Below are positions 38,101-51,200 of a DNA stretch of 64,000 nucleotides, in pieces. Positions within the stretch are counted from its first letter, which is position 1. The number at the start of each line of letters is the position of its first letter. The notes beneath the pieces were generated by a model. It was given only the letters and a program-made list of their open reading frames with translations, was not told the DNA's origin and did not search any database. The stretch is from the NCBI GenBank assembly GCA_025642075.2, contig JAODUO010000077.1, forward strand, positions 25,001-89,000. The letters run 5' to 3'. This DNA comes from Ridgeia piscesae. Taxonomy: Eukaryota; Annelida; Polychaeta; Sabellida; Siboglinidae. Position numbers and translations under genes: made by a program.

Positions 38101-41100
38101 CTGCTGGGTCTCATGCCTGATACTAGTGCTGGTTCGATACCAGGTTTTGTTCGATACTGATCGATACTTGAATTTTTTCCGATACTTACGTTGTAATTAA
38201 GTCTAATTTTCACATAGAACACAGTTCCCAGTAGAGACACAGTATGCAACAGAAGTAGTGCTGGTTCGATATCAGAAATCTTTGATACCGATCGATATAT
38301 TACTGGTTCGATACCAGAATTCTTCGATGTCAATCGATACCAGATTTTTAGTCGATACTCGAAATTTACCTTATTAGTGTAATTCAGTACAGTAGAGATA
38401 TCCAAAGAAACACTTAGACTAATGCCACAGAAACACACACCATTTTTCACTTGTAGGGAAATATGTGATAATTTTATAGTCATGCAAACAATGATTAATA
38501 TGCAATTTTCAATTTATATAAGTATACAAACTACAGTTTCAATATAATTGATTACTGTTGTAAAACTAAAAGGTAACTGTAATATAATATTAAAACAATA
38601 AAGACAACTGCAATAAAATACCTAGTGACAAATAAATTAATTAATTGCACTGAATTATTTTAAATTAATAACAGTACTTCACCCCAGCTGTTTGTAAATA
38701 CAATTTAATATAGCAGCTTAATTTCAAGTCAATGTGTCTCCTAAAATGACCATCAACAAATACAGCTGAAACAAATGAAACAATATGTTATTATATAAAA
38801 ACACCTATCACTTATAATAGTGTCACTGCCAGTATTATTGTATTGTAAAGATAATTGTGATTTAGCATCAAAACTGTATATATGATTACAATAAAATAAC
38901 ACTAATTAATAATAGAAAAAATATTAATTAAAATTACAATTGTACTTCCCAGTTCACACCAATATTTATTTTAATATAAAACTTAAATTACCACATTATC
39001 AAGTATACATAACAAGCCCCATAATGTTTTTGCAACTGTTTTCAAGAACAGGTCAGTTTCTTCCTCTACCTCTGGCTCTGCCAGTGGTGAACCTGTTTGG
39101 CCAGTGCCAGTGTCACAGTGACAGTAGATGCAGTAAGCGAATCGTCATCGTTAATCAGTCACATCGTATATGTCACTTCTTGACGCTGTGGCCGCAGTTA
39201 CTTAGTAGATTCGGCAACCGATGGTGATTCGCTTCGACTGTAACTTGATGTCCACTGCTTGCTCATTGTCAAATATTTCGAAAGAACACGTTCTCGCGTC
39301 AATGGCAATGCGACGTTGTCCACAACGTCGACGACGTCGATATGCCATACGATGAAAGTTGATCATCACGTTTTGATACTTTTTGATTGGTGACATGTTT
39401 CAGGATGTGTGTTTTTGTACGCGTAACCGTAAGTAAAATAGGGGGAAAGATAGCATGGTAGTGCCACCAAACGAGAGCGTCACGTATATGAACCTTGGTT
39501 TGGATAACGAGGCTAAGCGAAGTCTGACCTAGGCTAAGATCGCACACAGAAAACAGTTATTATACATACTAACTCTACAATAAAGTTTTAGAAAACAATT
39601 CACATTTTATGTTATATTATTTTTAAACAACCATGCCAAAGTCAATTTAGGCTGCGAAGCGCTGTAGTGATAGCTCCCGTAAACAACGTCGACCATCATC
39701 AACAACGATGTTGGCATTGTTGCATCTTCGCATCGACATCGTCGAATGGACCCAATGTCAAATATCGAAGGTATCGAAGGTATCGAACTTTCGCAAGTAT
39801 CGCGATACTTAGATATATCGAATATCGAACCAGCACTACCTGATACATACAGAAATGACAGAAATTTTAGGTTACAAACAAACAGAGAAATACTTTCATA
39901 ATATAGATATGCTGTCATTGTGAGGTATGCAGTTATCCGTTTAACCTAAATAAGCGTTTTTTTAATACACGTCTGTCTGTTTTAGGACACGCAAATCACG
40001 TTCGCGGTCTCCACGGCGACGATCATCATACAGAAGGAAGTCAAGGTCGCCTCACCACAATAGGTCAACCCGCCGAAGAACTCCCTCGCCCCGCCGGAGA
40101 AGTCCCTCCCCACGCAGACGAAGTCCGTCTCCAAGACGACGTAGTCCGCCACCACGACAACGAAGACGCAACATGACTCCTCCGTCGAATCGGAGGCGGA
40201 GTCCACCTCCAAAACGGAGAGCTCCGGCAAGAAGGTTTGTGTGAAGAATCAGGATGTTTTCATTAACTTCGGAAGGGGCATGTGTAGAAATGCTAGTTTT
40301 AGAAGCTATCAAGTTGCTCCATCATCATAAGTTGCTTACCAAAATATTTCTATTTTATGGTAGGTTTAAAAAAGCCACTAGATTTACTGAAGATGCATGT
40401 GACGTGTGAAATGGTTAGTGTTGTGTCTTGCAGGAGTTCGTCGACCGGTTCATCAGGATCCCAGTCCGGATCGTCGTCGGGATCGTCGTCAGGATCTGAA
40501 TCGCCATCGGCACAGCCAGGCCGGAGGAGCCGCACTGAAGCACAGGTACGCAGCACAGGAATACGGTAAAACAGCAGCTACAAATAGATGCTGGACAGTT
40601 GGAAAGCTTTCTTAACCAGTGCAAGGTGAGTTTCCAACTCGAAGCCCGCAGGTGTTGCCTGTTGACAGCTGTTGTCCTAGCAGTGTCATTGAAAGATCTT
40701 TTGTCTAGATTGTGATGTTGTAACTGGCAGGCTCTACATACTGTGTTCAGCGTGATGCTGCAGTGATATGCAATACACCAGCTTTTATTAAGGAATGCAG
40801 CTAGAGGTGTTTGTGGGTGAAGAATATGTGTGTTACCAGTGTTACTGTAACTGTTACACCTATATTGCTGTGGTACTTGCTGTCTTGAATATTATAAATA
40901 ATAGTACCATATTTGGCTTGTGGTTACTTGTTGAAACTGTTGTTTTAGATACGAAGAGATAAATTGGTACAGCGAGATGGTAGGGAGCCTAAGACCAGGG
41001 CTATGACAAAGACCTATAAGACTAAACCTCTGTTTTAATACAGCAATAAGCAATGCTTAACAGTTTTGAAAACATTTCAAATGAAATTGTGGCCCTAATT

Positions 41101-44100
41101 AAGTGTACCACCATCAGCAATACCATGAACACCCTTGTGTAATAAATGTTTCTAGATTTTCAGTTACCAACATTGCTGTTACGTCCTGCAAAAATGTAAC
41201 AAATACCGAATACCTAATTGCTATAAATGTTGACCAAAAACAAATGATTTTGATTTCCCATAGCAAGAGAAGCATAGTTTCAAACATCACATACATGCAC
41301 ACAAATATGCTAGACATCTTGTAAAATTATCAACATTATTTACTTAAACGGATGGCACCTGTCTCCAATATCATCCTACGAGTGTTTATATATTATGCTT
41401 ATATGCTATAAATGTGTCAAGTGGTGTAAAAAAGTGCTTTCTGTTTTATGCTGTGCTCAGTTTTGTGTTCTCGGATTGATGATGCATTTTAAACTGTATC
41501 ATCAACATTACATTACACAACCGACAAGTCCTTAATACTGGTTATTTAATGTTCAAACATGCATAAACGATGGTGTCATGTTTCAGTAATTTTGTTACAT
41601 TAAAGAGTTGGGGTGAAGCATGTTGATTTGTTGTCGATTGACAGAGCACTGTGGTCTGTGCAGCTAGACTGGTTGTACATGTGTCATGTTGCCATGGTGA
41701 TCTGAGACTGACCCTGTTTGTGTTGCTTCAGAATGCATCCAGGAATAACAGCCAGTCTCCAGAGAAGGCATCCGTACAGAAGCGCCGCAACTACCGCACC
41801 CACGAGGAGGACACGGGCAGTTCGTCAGGGTCCGAGGATGACATGCCGGCCAAGAGATCAGGCAGTGAGTGCACCTCTCTACACAGTCCATTTATATTTC
41901 GGTTGTATGGATTTGGAAAAGACATTTCTGAACAGACGGCAACAGATGCATATTGTGGGTGACTTTCGTGGAACCATCCTGCATCCACTAGATGATTTTG
42001 TATGATAGGGTCATATTATGATGTATAAATGAGAGATGTGTGAAGACTGTGTATATGCCACTCAAACTTATGAAAGGTTATGACTAGTGCAGCACGCGAC
42101 AGTTGCAGAGGTTGTTGATTTGGAAATGTTTGAGAACATGTAACTTGTTGAATTGGATTTGGTCCAATTCTAAGACGAAATTGTATCCGTAATTTGCCTT
42201 TATTCAGTTCAGTTTCGACTGTTGTTCACAGGAGGTAGAAACTCTCCTGTTCGTGCCCGGAGACGTTCGCTGTCGCCACGACGACGAAGGTCACCACCAC
42301 GGCGACGACAGCCCTCGCCACGGCGCAGGTAGGTCTATGATGACATCTGTTACATTCTGTCATGTGTTAGCATTCTAATTGTACTGGTGCTCAGTGTCTT
42401 TTCACTTGAGATATATTAATTAATATTATACATGTATGAATATGATGGTTGTATCACCTGTTGAATACTAATTAAGTACGACTGATAACTACACAATTTT
42501 TGGTTTATTATGTGGAGTGATTTTCGGTTTACTATCTGGAGTGCCAGGAATTGTTATAATTTATCAATAAGAGCTGTTGTCTTATACTAGTATATTTCTT
42601 TAATTACTTACCTACCTTACCTATCCTCTTTGTTCTCTCTGGAGCCTCATGCGCGAACACATTTCCTCCAGCCAGAATCTTGAGTGACTTATTCCATTCT
42701 TATTGATGAAATAAAACATTAAATGAGACGAGAAGGGAAAATAATGTTAAGTATGATGTGAAAGTTGTTAAGGCATATTAAAAAATTGAATAAATCATTC
42801 TAAAAATAATACAAAGTCCATGTCAGTAAAAATGAATGATCTGTGGATTAACTGTTTTTCCCCACACAGATACTCTCCGACGGCATGGCGATACCGTTCC
42901 CCCTCCCAAAGAGGGTACAACCGCTCCATGCAGCGTCAACAGTCGCCGTCACCCGCAATGCTTCCACCCCGCCGACGCAGTCCGTCACCACCTCCGCGAC
43001 GTCGACGTCGTTCCCTCACCCCCGAGGTGAGGGAACCCCGCAGGTGGCAATCACCCACTCGACGACAGCACTCTCCTAGTCCTCCCCGCAGAGGGGTGTC
43101 TCCTGATGGGGGGTGGCGACCCTCCCCCAGTCCGCCACGTAAACGAGCCTCCCCACTGCCAGACAGACGGCGCAGCTCTCCTGTACCGGACCGTCGCGCC
43201 AGACGTGAACACGATGTCGCACGGCAGCGCAGAATAAGCGATAGGTTCGTTTGATTGGTTACATCTTCACAGCAGGGTTGTCTGTTCCTAATGGTGCGTT
43301 CTGCAGACATAGTAATTTTTGGCTTGGCAGGAAGTACAAAGGGTGAAATTTGTCTTATGGATAAACCAGCCAGCCTTCACACTAGTGCCCGTAGTGTTTA
43401 GGGTCTGGATATAGAACGTACAGCTTAAACATTTCCCTGTATACATTTTCAAATTGCTAACACTGTTTGAGGGTTTAAATGTAATTTGGCAGGTAGTATA
43501 TCTATACATAAATTATTTATTCTACAAATTAGGTTGAAATGGTCTCAGTTGTCCTGAATGGGTAAATAAATGCATATTTATATATAAAAAAAACCATAAT
43601 ATTTTGGCACAAGCTGATTAATGTTGACGCATTTTAGAATGATGTGACAATGTTGCAGGAGTTCGCCTGGAGACAGAAGTCCCGTGTGGGAGGGACGACG
43701 ACAGGAAGCGATGCCACGACGGCGTCAGCGTGACCCATCACCGTCGTCACGGCGACAAGTGAGGCGAGTAGATGCGTCGCCCGTACGCCGACAATCCAGA
43801 AACACAGTCGCCTCGCCCCAGGGCAAGCGTCAGCGGCAAGCATACAGCTCCGACTCGAGTTCACCGGAACCTCCACCAGCCACACGCTCACGGAAACCCA
43901 GACAGGCTTCGTCGTCGGAGTCCTCAGTGTCGCCACCTAGGAAAGTGACCGTGGCGACGAGGAAGCAGCGATTGCCGCCTCCGGCCCGCAACAGTAGCGG
44001 AACAATGAAAGAGAGATCAAGGTCGGTCTCGGAGTCACCACCCCCCGTGCACAAAGCACGCACGAAGACAAAGAAGAGGACTCGTTCTAGGTCTGCGTCG

Positions 44101-46876
44101 GAGTCGCCCCCTCCGGTGGCACGGCAGAAGAGGGTGTCCGAGTCTGAGTCGGGGTCATGCTCCCCTTCCCCACCCCCTCAGAGGGGTTCCCGCCCGGTGA
44201 GGCAGTCAGTGTCAGCTAGTCCGGAGCCAGTCAACAACAGGTCGGCTGTGACAAGGGGTGACGCCGGGGGTTATGATGACAGGGCGGTGTCACCGGTGCA
44301 ACAGGCTGTCAGACGCAAAGTGTCGCGGTCTGCAAGTCCAGTAGAGTCACCGAAGAAGAAGAGTAAGAAGACGCTGGTTGCCCCAACCACTGGGTCGGAG
44401 GTAGTGTGTACAAATGTTAAATTCTATATTGCCCATACGTGTATTATCTATTCCTGAAAATGTTGGATTAACTGCCATCGTTATTGCTCCATACTTGTTG
44501 GCCATACAGAAAAAACATGAAAATGTTGGATTAACTGCCATCGTTATTGCTCCATACTTGTTGGCCATACAGAAAAAACATGAAAATGTTGGATTAACTG
44601 CCATCGTTATTGCTCCATAAATGTTGGCCATACAGAAAAAACATGAAAATGTTGGATTAACTGCCATCGTTATTGCTCCATACATGTTGGCTATACAGAA
44701 AAAACATGAAAATGTTGGATTAACGGCCATCGTTATTGCTCCATAAATGTTGGCCATACAGAAAAAACATGAAAATGTTGGATTAACTGCCATCGTTATT
44801 GCTCCATACATGTTGGCCATACAGAAAAAACATGAAAATGTTGGATTAACTGCCATCGTTATTGCTCCATAAATGTTGGCCATACAGAAAAAACATGAAA
44901 ATGTTGGATTAACTGCCATCGTTATTGCTCCATAAATGTTGGCCATACAGAAAAAACATGAAAATGTTGGATTAACTGCCATCGTTATTGCTCCATAAAT
45001 GTTGGCCATACAGAAAAAACATGAAAATGTTGGATTAACTGCCATCGTTATTGCTCCATACATGTTGGCCATACAGAAAAAACATGAAAATGTTGGATTA
45101 ACTGCCATCGTTATTGCTCCATAAATGTTGGCCATACAGAAAAAACATGAAAATGTTGGATTAACTGCCATCGTTATTGCTCCATAAATGTTGGCCATAC
45201 AGAAAAAACATGAAAATGTTGGATTAACTGCCATCGTTATTGCTCCATAAATGTTGGCCATACAGAAAAAACATGAAAATGCAGATGATAAATGTGCAGA
45301 AATGCTACGAAATAGGCCGGGAGTTGAATACTATTCATGTTTATTCTATTGTTGCCGCTGCCAGTTGATGCTTCAGTCAGTGCACTGAATATGTCCCTAG
45401 TTCATAGTGTTTGCCTATTTATATAGAACTAAAAACTAATCCACTAGTAGTGAGGTGATTATTAAATATTTTTGTTTCAACTCCAGATACATTGTAATTC
45501 ACTCTAGATCTGGTCCCAACATTCCCACGAATACTAGCTGTGGCTTAGAACAAGTGTCAGTGTTAGCAAAATGTCTTTCTTTTATTCAACTAAATTAATT
45601 TAAATCATGTCAAATAAGGTCAGTTTCTGGTGAAGGCTGCCGACATCATGTGAAACAGTGGCATGAGTTAAATAAAAAAATTGGTAAAAAGAAATGTATT
45701 TAGATTACACCTTAATGACGTTGTTCACTGACGTGTCCGTGTTTATTTGTAGGAGTCTGAGGTGGAGGTGATGAAGAAGAAGAAGAAGAAGAAGGACAAG
45801 AAACACAAGAAGCACAAGAAACACAAGAAACATAAGCACAAGAAGGAGAAGCTTGCAGCGGCTGCCAGTGTAAGCTCTCACCTGTCTTATGCATTCTTTG
45901 ACAGCTTCGTTTAAATACCGACGTTGACCAACTACAGATTGACCTGAGTTAGCTGATAGTGCAAGAGTAGGCATTATTTGCAATCAATCAGTTTGTCAGA
46001 ATCAGTGGTCAGTTTATTTGAATGTGGTCAATATCGTAATTAAAGACTGGGCCAATCTGCTAGATTATTTATGTGAAGAGATGTGTCTTGAGTTGTGGTG
46101 TAAAACAGGATTGATACAAGTCTTCAACTTGTTGATCACTAATGTGTTTGTCCTCATGGCTTCTGTTCAATGGGTGGGATTAGATCTTCACCTGCTGCAC
46201 TGTCTTAATCCCTAATCCCCCCATTTTCTACATCTCCCTATAAGCAGCTTTCTCCCTCTCCTTGGCACACTCCTGCACCTTTCTGAGCTCCCTCTAGATG
46301 CAGCCTTCCTGATTATCTGTGATCTGTCCCTTTCCCCGTGGTCTGGTTGTGTCACCACCTCCAATAGCAGCCCTTTCATATCACCAGAAAGTGACCTGCC
46401 AACAGCATCCGTCTTTTTACAGTTCAATTCAGAACACATAAAACCTGTTCAAGGTAATAGTTCCAAATTGCACCATTCAAACTTGTAGCAAATTGTGTAT
46501 TGTTTCTAATAAAATAATATCAAAAGCAAATGCTTTCATCCCGCCAATGTTTTTGGCATTTCCTCAGTTTTGTTGGATCCATTGGCCAATGTTTTTGGCA
46601 TTTCCTCAGTTTTGTTGGATCCATTGGTCATTGCCACCTGTTGTGTATACAGATATATATGTATGTGTGTTGTAATTATGGGGCCATGTTCATGATTACG
46701 TATACATGTTGCAGGGCTCAGAAACAGGCAGTGAGGGGGAGGATAATGTAGAGCTGGAACGCAAGCTGCGTGAGAAGGCCCTCAAGTCGCTGCAGCTTGC
46801 GAAGTCAGACAAAGACAGCGGTGGCAGCAACGTAGACGGTCACACGAAGGAAGGCAGCGACTACTACAGTGACTGA
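32153..46876 (+). CDS. SRRM1: Serine/arginine repetitive matrix protein 1 (15 exons)
   Basis: Coding exons: 32153-32176, 32891-32980, 33520-33642, 34832-35002, 36459-36565, 36939-37118, 37608-37781, 39986-40234, 40434-40545, 41732-41864, 42232-42328, 42870-43244, 43659-44400, 45753-45869, 46715-46876. All are GT-AG and the phases join to 951 residues, close to the roughly 900 of vertebrate SRRM1. SRRM1 is a nuclear splicing coactivator that bridges SR proteins and snRNPs, associates with the exon-junction complex and influences 3'-end formation. Order: N-terminus TDAGFFKGTTADQDNRF; PWI nucleic-acid-binding domain at about 30-135, with P51-W52-I53 and LGFEDDVVIGFVFNQLE; basic linker; RS/SP-rich region from about 175 to 855 (exons 6-13; the largest exon is 742 nt); lysine-rich run in exon 14 (KKKKKKKDKKHKKHKKHK); and an ending LREKALKSL in exon 15, which matches the family C-terminus. 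Intron 7 holds a hAT element and intron 13 a 63-bp array. Confidence 0.97.
35201..35966. mobile_element. hAT-like non-autonomous foldback element (766 bp)
   Basis: Ends TAAAGATGGGATGAA and, as reverse complement, TAAGGATGGGATGAA. Flanks ccctgtat (35193-35200) and accagtat (35967-35974) match at 6 of 8 positions, which suits an old 8-bp target duplication. Inside, long inverted arms at about 35443-35515 and 35701-35776 share CATATACACACAC then AGGTTACAAAATA. Subterminal parts are rich in TTCGAAT words. No transposase frame. It lies in SRRM1 intron 4. Confidence 0.75.
38124..39838. mobile_element. hAT-type DNA transposon, non-autonomous (1,715 bp)
   Basis: Terminal inverted repeats of 16 identical bases, TAGTGCTGGTTCGATA at 38124-38139 and its complement at 39823-39838. 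They are flanked by a perfect 8-bp duplication CCTGATAC at 38116-38123 and 39839-39846. TIRs of this length with 8-bp target duplications are typical of the hAT superfamily. A second copy of the terminal motif lies at 38256-38271, and TCGATA/CGATAC words are dense near both ends. The interior is AT-rich without a transposase-length frame. It is inserted in SRRM1 intron 7. Confidence 0.9.
40949..41038 (+). CDS. SRRM1: Candidate alternative terminal exon of SRRM1
   Basis: Within SRRM1 intron 9. An acceptor ending TTGTTTTAG at 40948 is followed by an open frame of 29 codons (starting IRRDKLVQRDGREPKT) and a TAA at 41036-41038. Its phase fits the exon 9 donor (phase 0). An AATAAA lies at 41141-41146, about 100 nt later. 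Used as a last exon it would give a protein of about 440 residues retaining the PWI domain but losing most SP/RS repeats and the Lys-rich tail. This is inferred from splice-site and polyadenylation motifs only; it could be chance. Confidence 0.35.
   Translation: MRRDKLVQRDGREPKTRAMTKTYKTKPLF
44420..45290. repeat. 63-bp minisatellite in SRRM1 intron 13
   Basis: About 13 nearly identical 63-bp units (cores AAAATGTTGGATTAACTGCC and ATGTTGGCCATACAG). A degenerate first unit begins roughly 20 nt after the exon 13 donor at 44401. The length is divisible by three, which produces a 304-codon minus-strand frame of 21-residue repeats; this is an artefact. Copies differ by only a few substitutions, so the array is young or homogenised. 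Confidence 0.96.
46544..46628. repeat. 42-bp tandem duplication
   Basis: Two almost identical copies of a 42-bp unit starting CCAATGTTTTTGGCATTTCC, about 90 nt before the last SRRM1 exon. Confidence 0.9.
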
Positions 46877-47757
46877 GCCAGATCGCATGTTTGGATGGTC
46901 ATTGGCAAGGATATGAATGTGCCCTTGACGTCACCCATATGGATGCCGATACATGGCACCATATACGAGTCGGGCCACTCGTGTGATCAGCAGCTATTGG
47001 CTTCATTCCCCATGCTGATGGATAAACGACAGCAACGACGCTCCTTGTACATTTGTGATTTACAACAGTGATGTTCTTGACCGCTGCTTGGGTATTAGGG
47101 CAAGACCACCACGGGAAAATGGCGAGCTGGTGGCTTGCGTTTCCTGCCAGTTGTAGCAAACCTGGGCCGAGTGAAAATTGATGTTGTACTTTTCTTCAGT
47201 GACGTCACAAGTAGCCTGCATTTTGGGTTTGTGGTAGGTTCCGTGAGGCTGTTGATTACAGTTGTGACAACCAGTAACGGAGATGCTAATGACTTAATGA
47301 TTACCTGATACTCACAGGATACAAAGACCAGTTATCACTGTGCATTTTTTACTGTTTGCATTGAAAATATGTCGATAATCATGCATAAAGTCCAGGCATC
47401 ACTTGTGTGGTGGCGTTTTATGCATGACTGTGTACTACTGTAGTTGATTTACGGTTGCTGAAAGCTGTATACAGTCTTTAAATGGTTGTTCATTTGGTGA
47501 TAAGATGTGATGAGATGGTGCTCCAGTGAGCTTTATGTGTTCACTGGAATCATGTATCCAGGAGTTTCTCTCAGTGTTGATTGGTAATTAGTAAAGGTTA
47601 GATGCACTTCTGTTATAATTAAAGTGTTGAAAACTGTTTGTGAGGTCTCTGTTATAATTAGAAAAAAATCAGAATGATCAGAAAAAGCATAAACAGTTGT
47701 TGCAAGGAGATTGATTAACTGTGTTTTATTTATTAATAATTGTGTGTTCTTTTATAA

Positions 47758-47763
47758 AATAAA
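47758..47763 (+). terminator. Candidate SRRM1 polyadenylation signal AATAAA
   Basis: First clear AATAAA after the SRRM1 stop, giving a 3' UTR of about 900 nt. It would end transcription roughly 480 nt before the convergent SETD4 stop. Confidence 0.5.
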
Positions 47764-47847
47764 CATGTTGAAGGTACAGTTCCCACCAACTAGTGTTAAA
47801 TGAGACCATAACAGGGTTCTTATTAGTTATATAATGTACTTACAATA

Positions 47848-48075
47848 GTTGTTCAGTGATTAAAGCTGTGCACACTCAACTACAAGTACCCAAGTTCAAA
47901 TCCTCTGATACAGTATCGAACCTTGGGCAATTTTGTTCACTCTACACTGCAGTTCATTCAGCTGCATGAATGAGCACCTGGATATATACAATGGTGGATG
48001 TTTACATACAAATAGTTTTCACGCATTAACTGCAGTATGGCTTAATACAGGCCTTTATGGGATCAAATTTATGTC
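47848..48075 (+). mobile_element. SINE fragment, same family as 17185-17515
   Basis: Head GATTAAAGCTGTGC and B-box-like AGTTCAAATCC. The body then has GGGCAATTTTGTTCACTCTA, GCATGAATGAGCACCTGGAT and ATGGTGGATGTTTACATACA, colinear with the SINE at 17185-17515. It lacks the far 3' part. Confidence 0.7.
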
Positions 48076-48251
48076 AGTCCCAAAATGTTGTAACAGCCAC
48101 GCATTTGACTAAAATTAAGTTATATTGATAAATAATTGGTAAGTATAATTATGTATAGAAAAATATTTTATCATAATATATTATCATAATACAGATGTAT
48201 AAATGCAAGAAACAATATAATAGATTGCTGGCAGTAGATAACTGACTGACT

Positions 48252-51200
48252 TCATGTGACTTCTCCAAGGCAGTAATCGAGAATTAGCTGTGTCTCTTGG
48301 AAGATGGAGAAAATCATCTCTTCGTGAAATGTCAGATTCTTCTCTGTAACACGCTGCAACAAACACAGTGAAGAACCATCAGAGATAATTAACAACTTAA
48401 TAATTATCTAATATAAGTTATGCTACAATTACAATATATTAAAATGTTAACCACCCATGCTTATGACAACTGTGTTAAAACCTTGTTTTCAGAACAAGTG
48501 TTATATGAATATCATTCTTTGTGCTGTGACGATCGAACTTTGGAAAGTCGACCTATTGTCACAGCAAGGGCAAACTGGGGACGGTTTATTTCATCTCACT
48601 TTTCCTTGACTTTTCGTGGACAGCACATTTAACTAGTAATGGCCACATTGTTTTATTCGGAAGCAGGCTGCATTTTAGATGACATCCAAACAGGCTTACC
48701 GGTAGTTCACTTACCAGCTCCTGTGGCATGTGACAGGAGTCAGTCATCTGCTTCAGTAGTCGCTGGGCAAACAGGTGGACCTTGCTCTCAATCTCTGGCG
48801 ACTTACACAGGCTCTGGGCCTTCCACAGGCTTCTGTAGAGGTACAACAATCAAGATCAAGAGTACAGTACCCCGTATTTCAGTTTGGTACACCTATGCAT
48901 TTATATATTGATATGTCAACTTTGAGACAATGTAAGTGTACCCCCCCAGATAATTTCATGTCAATCTGTTCATTTGCATCCTTGGAGTTCCGATCTACCT
49001 ATTGACACCCTGAATGACATGACTGACATTATATTCGATTGATCAGGAAATTATTATCCGCTGCAAACAGTGATATACCATACCATGGGGTAACTGGCAA
49101 CCATTTTTTAAAGATTTGACAAAGTTCATATTAGTTTATAGCCAATACTGATGAAGTACCTTAAATGATTATTAGTATTATTAATATGGTTTACTTCCAA
49201 TTTTATTATAATGTTTATCAATTTACTGTGACATATTTGTAGTGCCTTAAAGCAAGTATTTTACTTGGATACGTGGCGTGTAATAAATGCATATACAAAT
49301 TATATTATAATTATTATCCATTTATGAACCAGCCTAAGCTGTAAATGGAAGAAGTCAGCTGTGTGAAAGTATTGTTTCAAAAGCTGATTCTGGAGACGGA
49401 GAAATAAATATGTATAGATGTCATGAAATCACTGATAACTGAGAGGAGTCTTGGGGAGACCCTGTCATACTTACGGGTGCCCACTGTCCAGTGCCAGTAT
49501 ACGCAGAGCTGTGGTCAGTTTCCACAACAGACCATCCATGCTACAGCACATGCCTCTGTCAACAACACCAGCCAACTACACATGCATGTGATACATTTTA
49601 CCTCAAATCCAACACAGTAGAATGCCTGTCTTATACTGTATGTATACAGCCGATTTGGGGAATGTTATGCTGACGACCTTCAGATATACCAATTCTACCT
49701 TAGCAAGTGCCGCCACAATTGATACATCTCGATCAACAGTCAGTTGATCGAGATGAATCAATTGTGGCAGCACGTGCTAAGGTAGAACTGTGTGTTGCTG
49801 AAGTAGTTGCATAGCTGAAAACAACAAGTTAAAACTTAACATGCAGAAATCCGAGGTGATAATTTTTCCTCAGCGGAGAAACGTGACAGCCTGCCTGCTG
49901 ATTTGTACATGACAGTAGCTGGCCATCAAATTCAACCTTTACCGTACGTGCACAGTTTGGGTGTGATATTTGACTAACCTGAAGATGGAGCAGCTAATGT
50001 TGTCAATGTATGTTATTACCAGATGAGAAACATTGAAGAATTAGGTTTAAAAAATAAATTGTTGAACTCTACAATGTGAACATACTAATGTGGACAATAG
50101 CTGTGAGTCCAATCGTGATTTTTAGTGATTATTTACTAAAACCATAAACACTTCTCTCATAAGATAATCTTTAATACACATTGTGTCAATTTTTTTTCAA
50201 ACAAACCATTGCAGTTGTTTTTTAGTGAAGCACAAACAAAATGTACACTGTACTGGCAAAATCCAAACCACGTCGAAGAAACATAGGTAAAAATGTGCGG
50301 GTCCTCTATGCTGTTTAAATTGTTCACGTGAAATAGGGTGAGATGACGCTTTGCATTAATATACACCAAGCATTTTATTTCAGTGCAACAACTTTTTACC
50401 TTCCCCGAATATTCTAGACGACGTGTATACGTCACTATACATCTATAGCACCTAAATCCTTAAAACTATTCAAGCTCAGAGATGCAACACATTTTTTTTA
50501 GCTAGTCACACGTGGAGACAGGCAAAAGTCGTCATTGGCACATGGAACTGCCGAAATTCGTGGAAAAGCAATTTCAAACACATACGTTTTCAATTTCTTA
50601 TGAAAGGTGTCTATAGTTTCAGAAGATTTGCTCGCAATACGGAGTTGATTCCAAATTGGTGGCGCAAACACAAAGGAAACACGTTTGCCAAAATTCAGCT
50701 TAGTTTTAGAAACAACAAGTTTTTTGGAAACGGATGATCTACGGGTCCTAGAGATATCAGAGAAATGTAGGAGATTAACTAAGTACATGTACCGGTACAT
50801 ACATAAAATACATAGAAGTGAAAATACTCACACATGTAAGTCATTCTCCCGTATTAAGTCTATCTTTCGTCTAGTGTCACTGACATTGAAGTCTACAGCT
50901 AGCTGCCTCAGGTGATCTACAGACAGACGGCACACAAAGGTCAACATGCCGTGGGAAAATGAGTGGCTAGTCAACCTGACAAACGTAAAAGGCGTGGTAG
51001 CACAATGGTTAGAACATTGAACCCTAAATTGTGATCCGCCAGTGACCTGGCTATCAAGTCACAGGCCTTTTCTGCAGATCACCCAAAATAGCTGTCTGCG
51101 TTGATACAAGACAAGATTCCATATCATGACTTTATAACAACAATATCACGACTTTACACAAACACCCATATGACTTTACAACAGCCATATCATGAATTTA

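Noticed and set aside
38940..39227. 95-codon frame within the hAT element as a transposase remnant
   Set aside because: No RNase-H-like or dimerisation motif of hAT transposases can be seen; likely a chance frame.
36939..44400. SR-rich segments as separate small genes
   Set aside because: Each is bounded by GT-AG splice sites with matching phase, and together they form one SRRM1 coding sequence ending in the family C-terminus.
44347..45261. 304-codon minus-strand frame of 21-residue repeats resembling a membrane repeat protein
   Set aside because: Frame of the 63-bp minisatellite in an SRRM1 intron. Repeat identity at DNA level, including third codon positions, shows there is no coding constraint.
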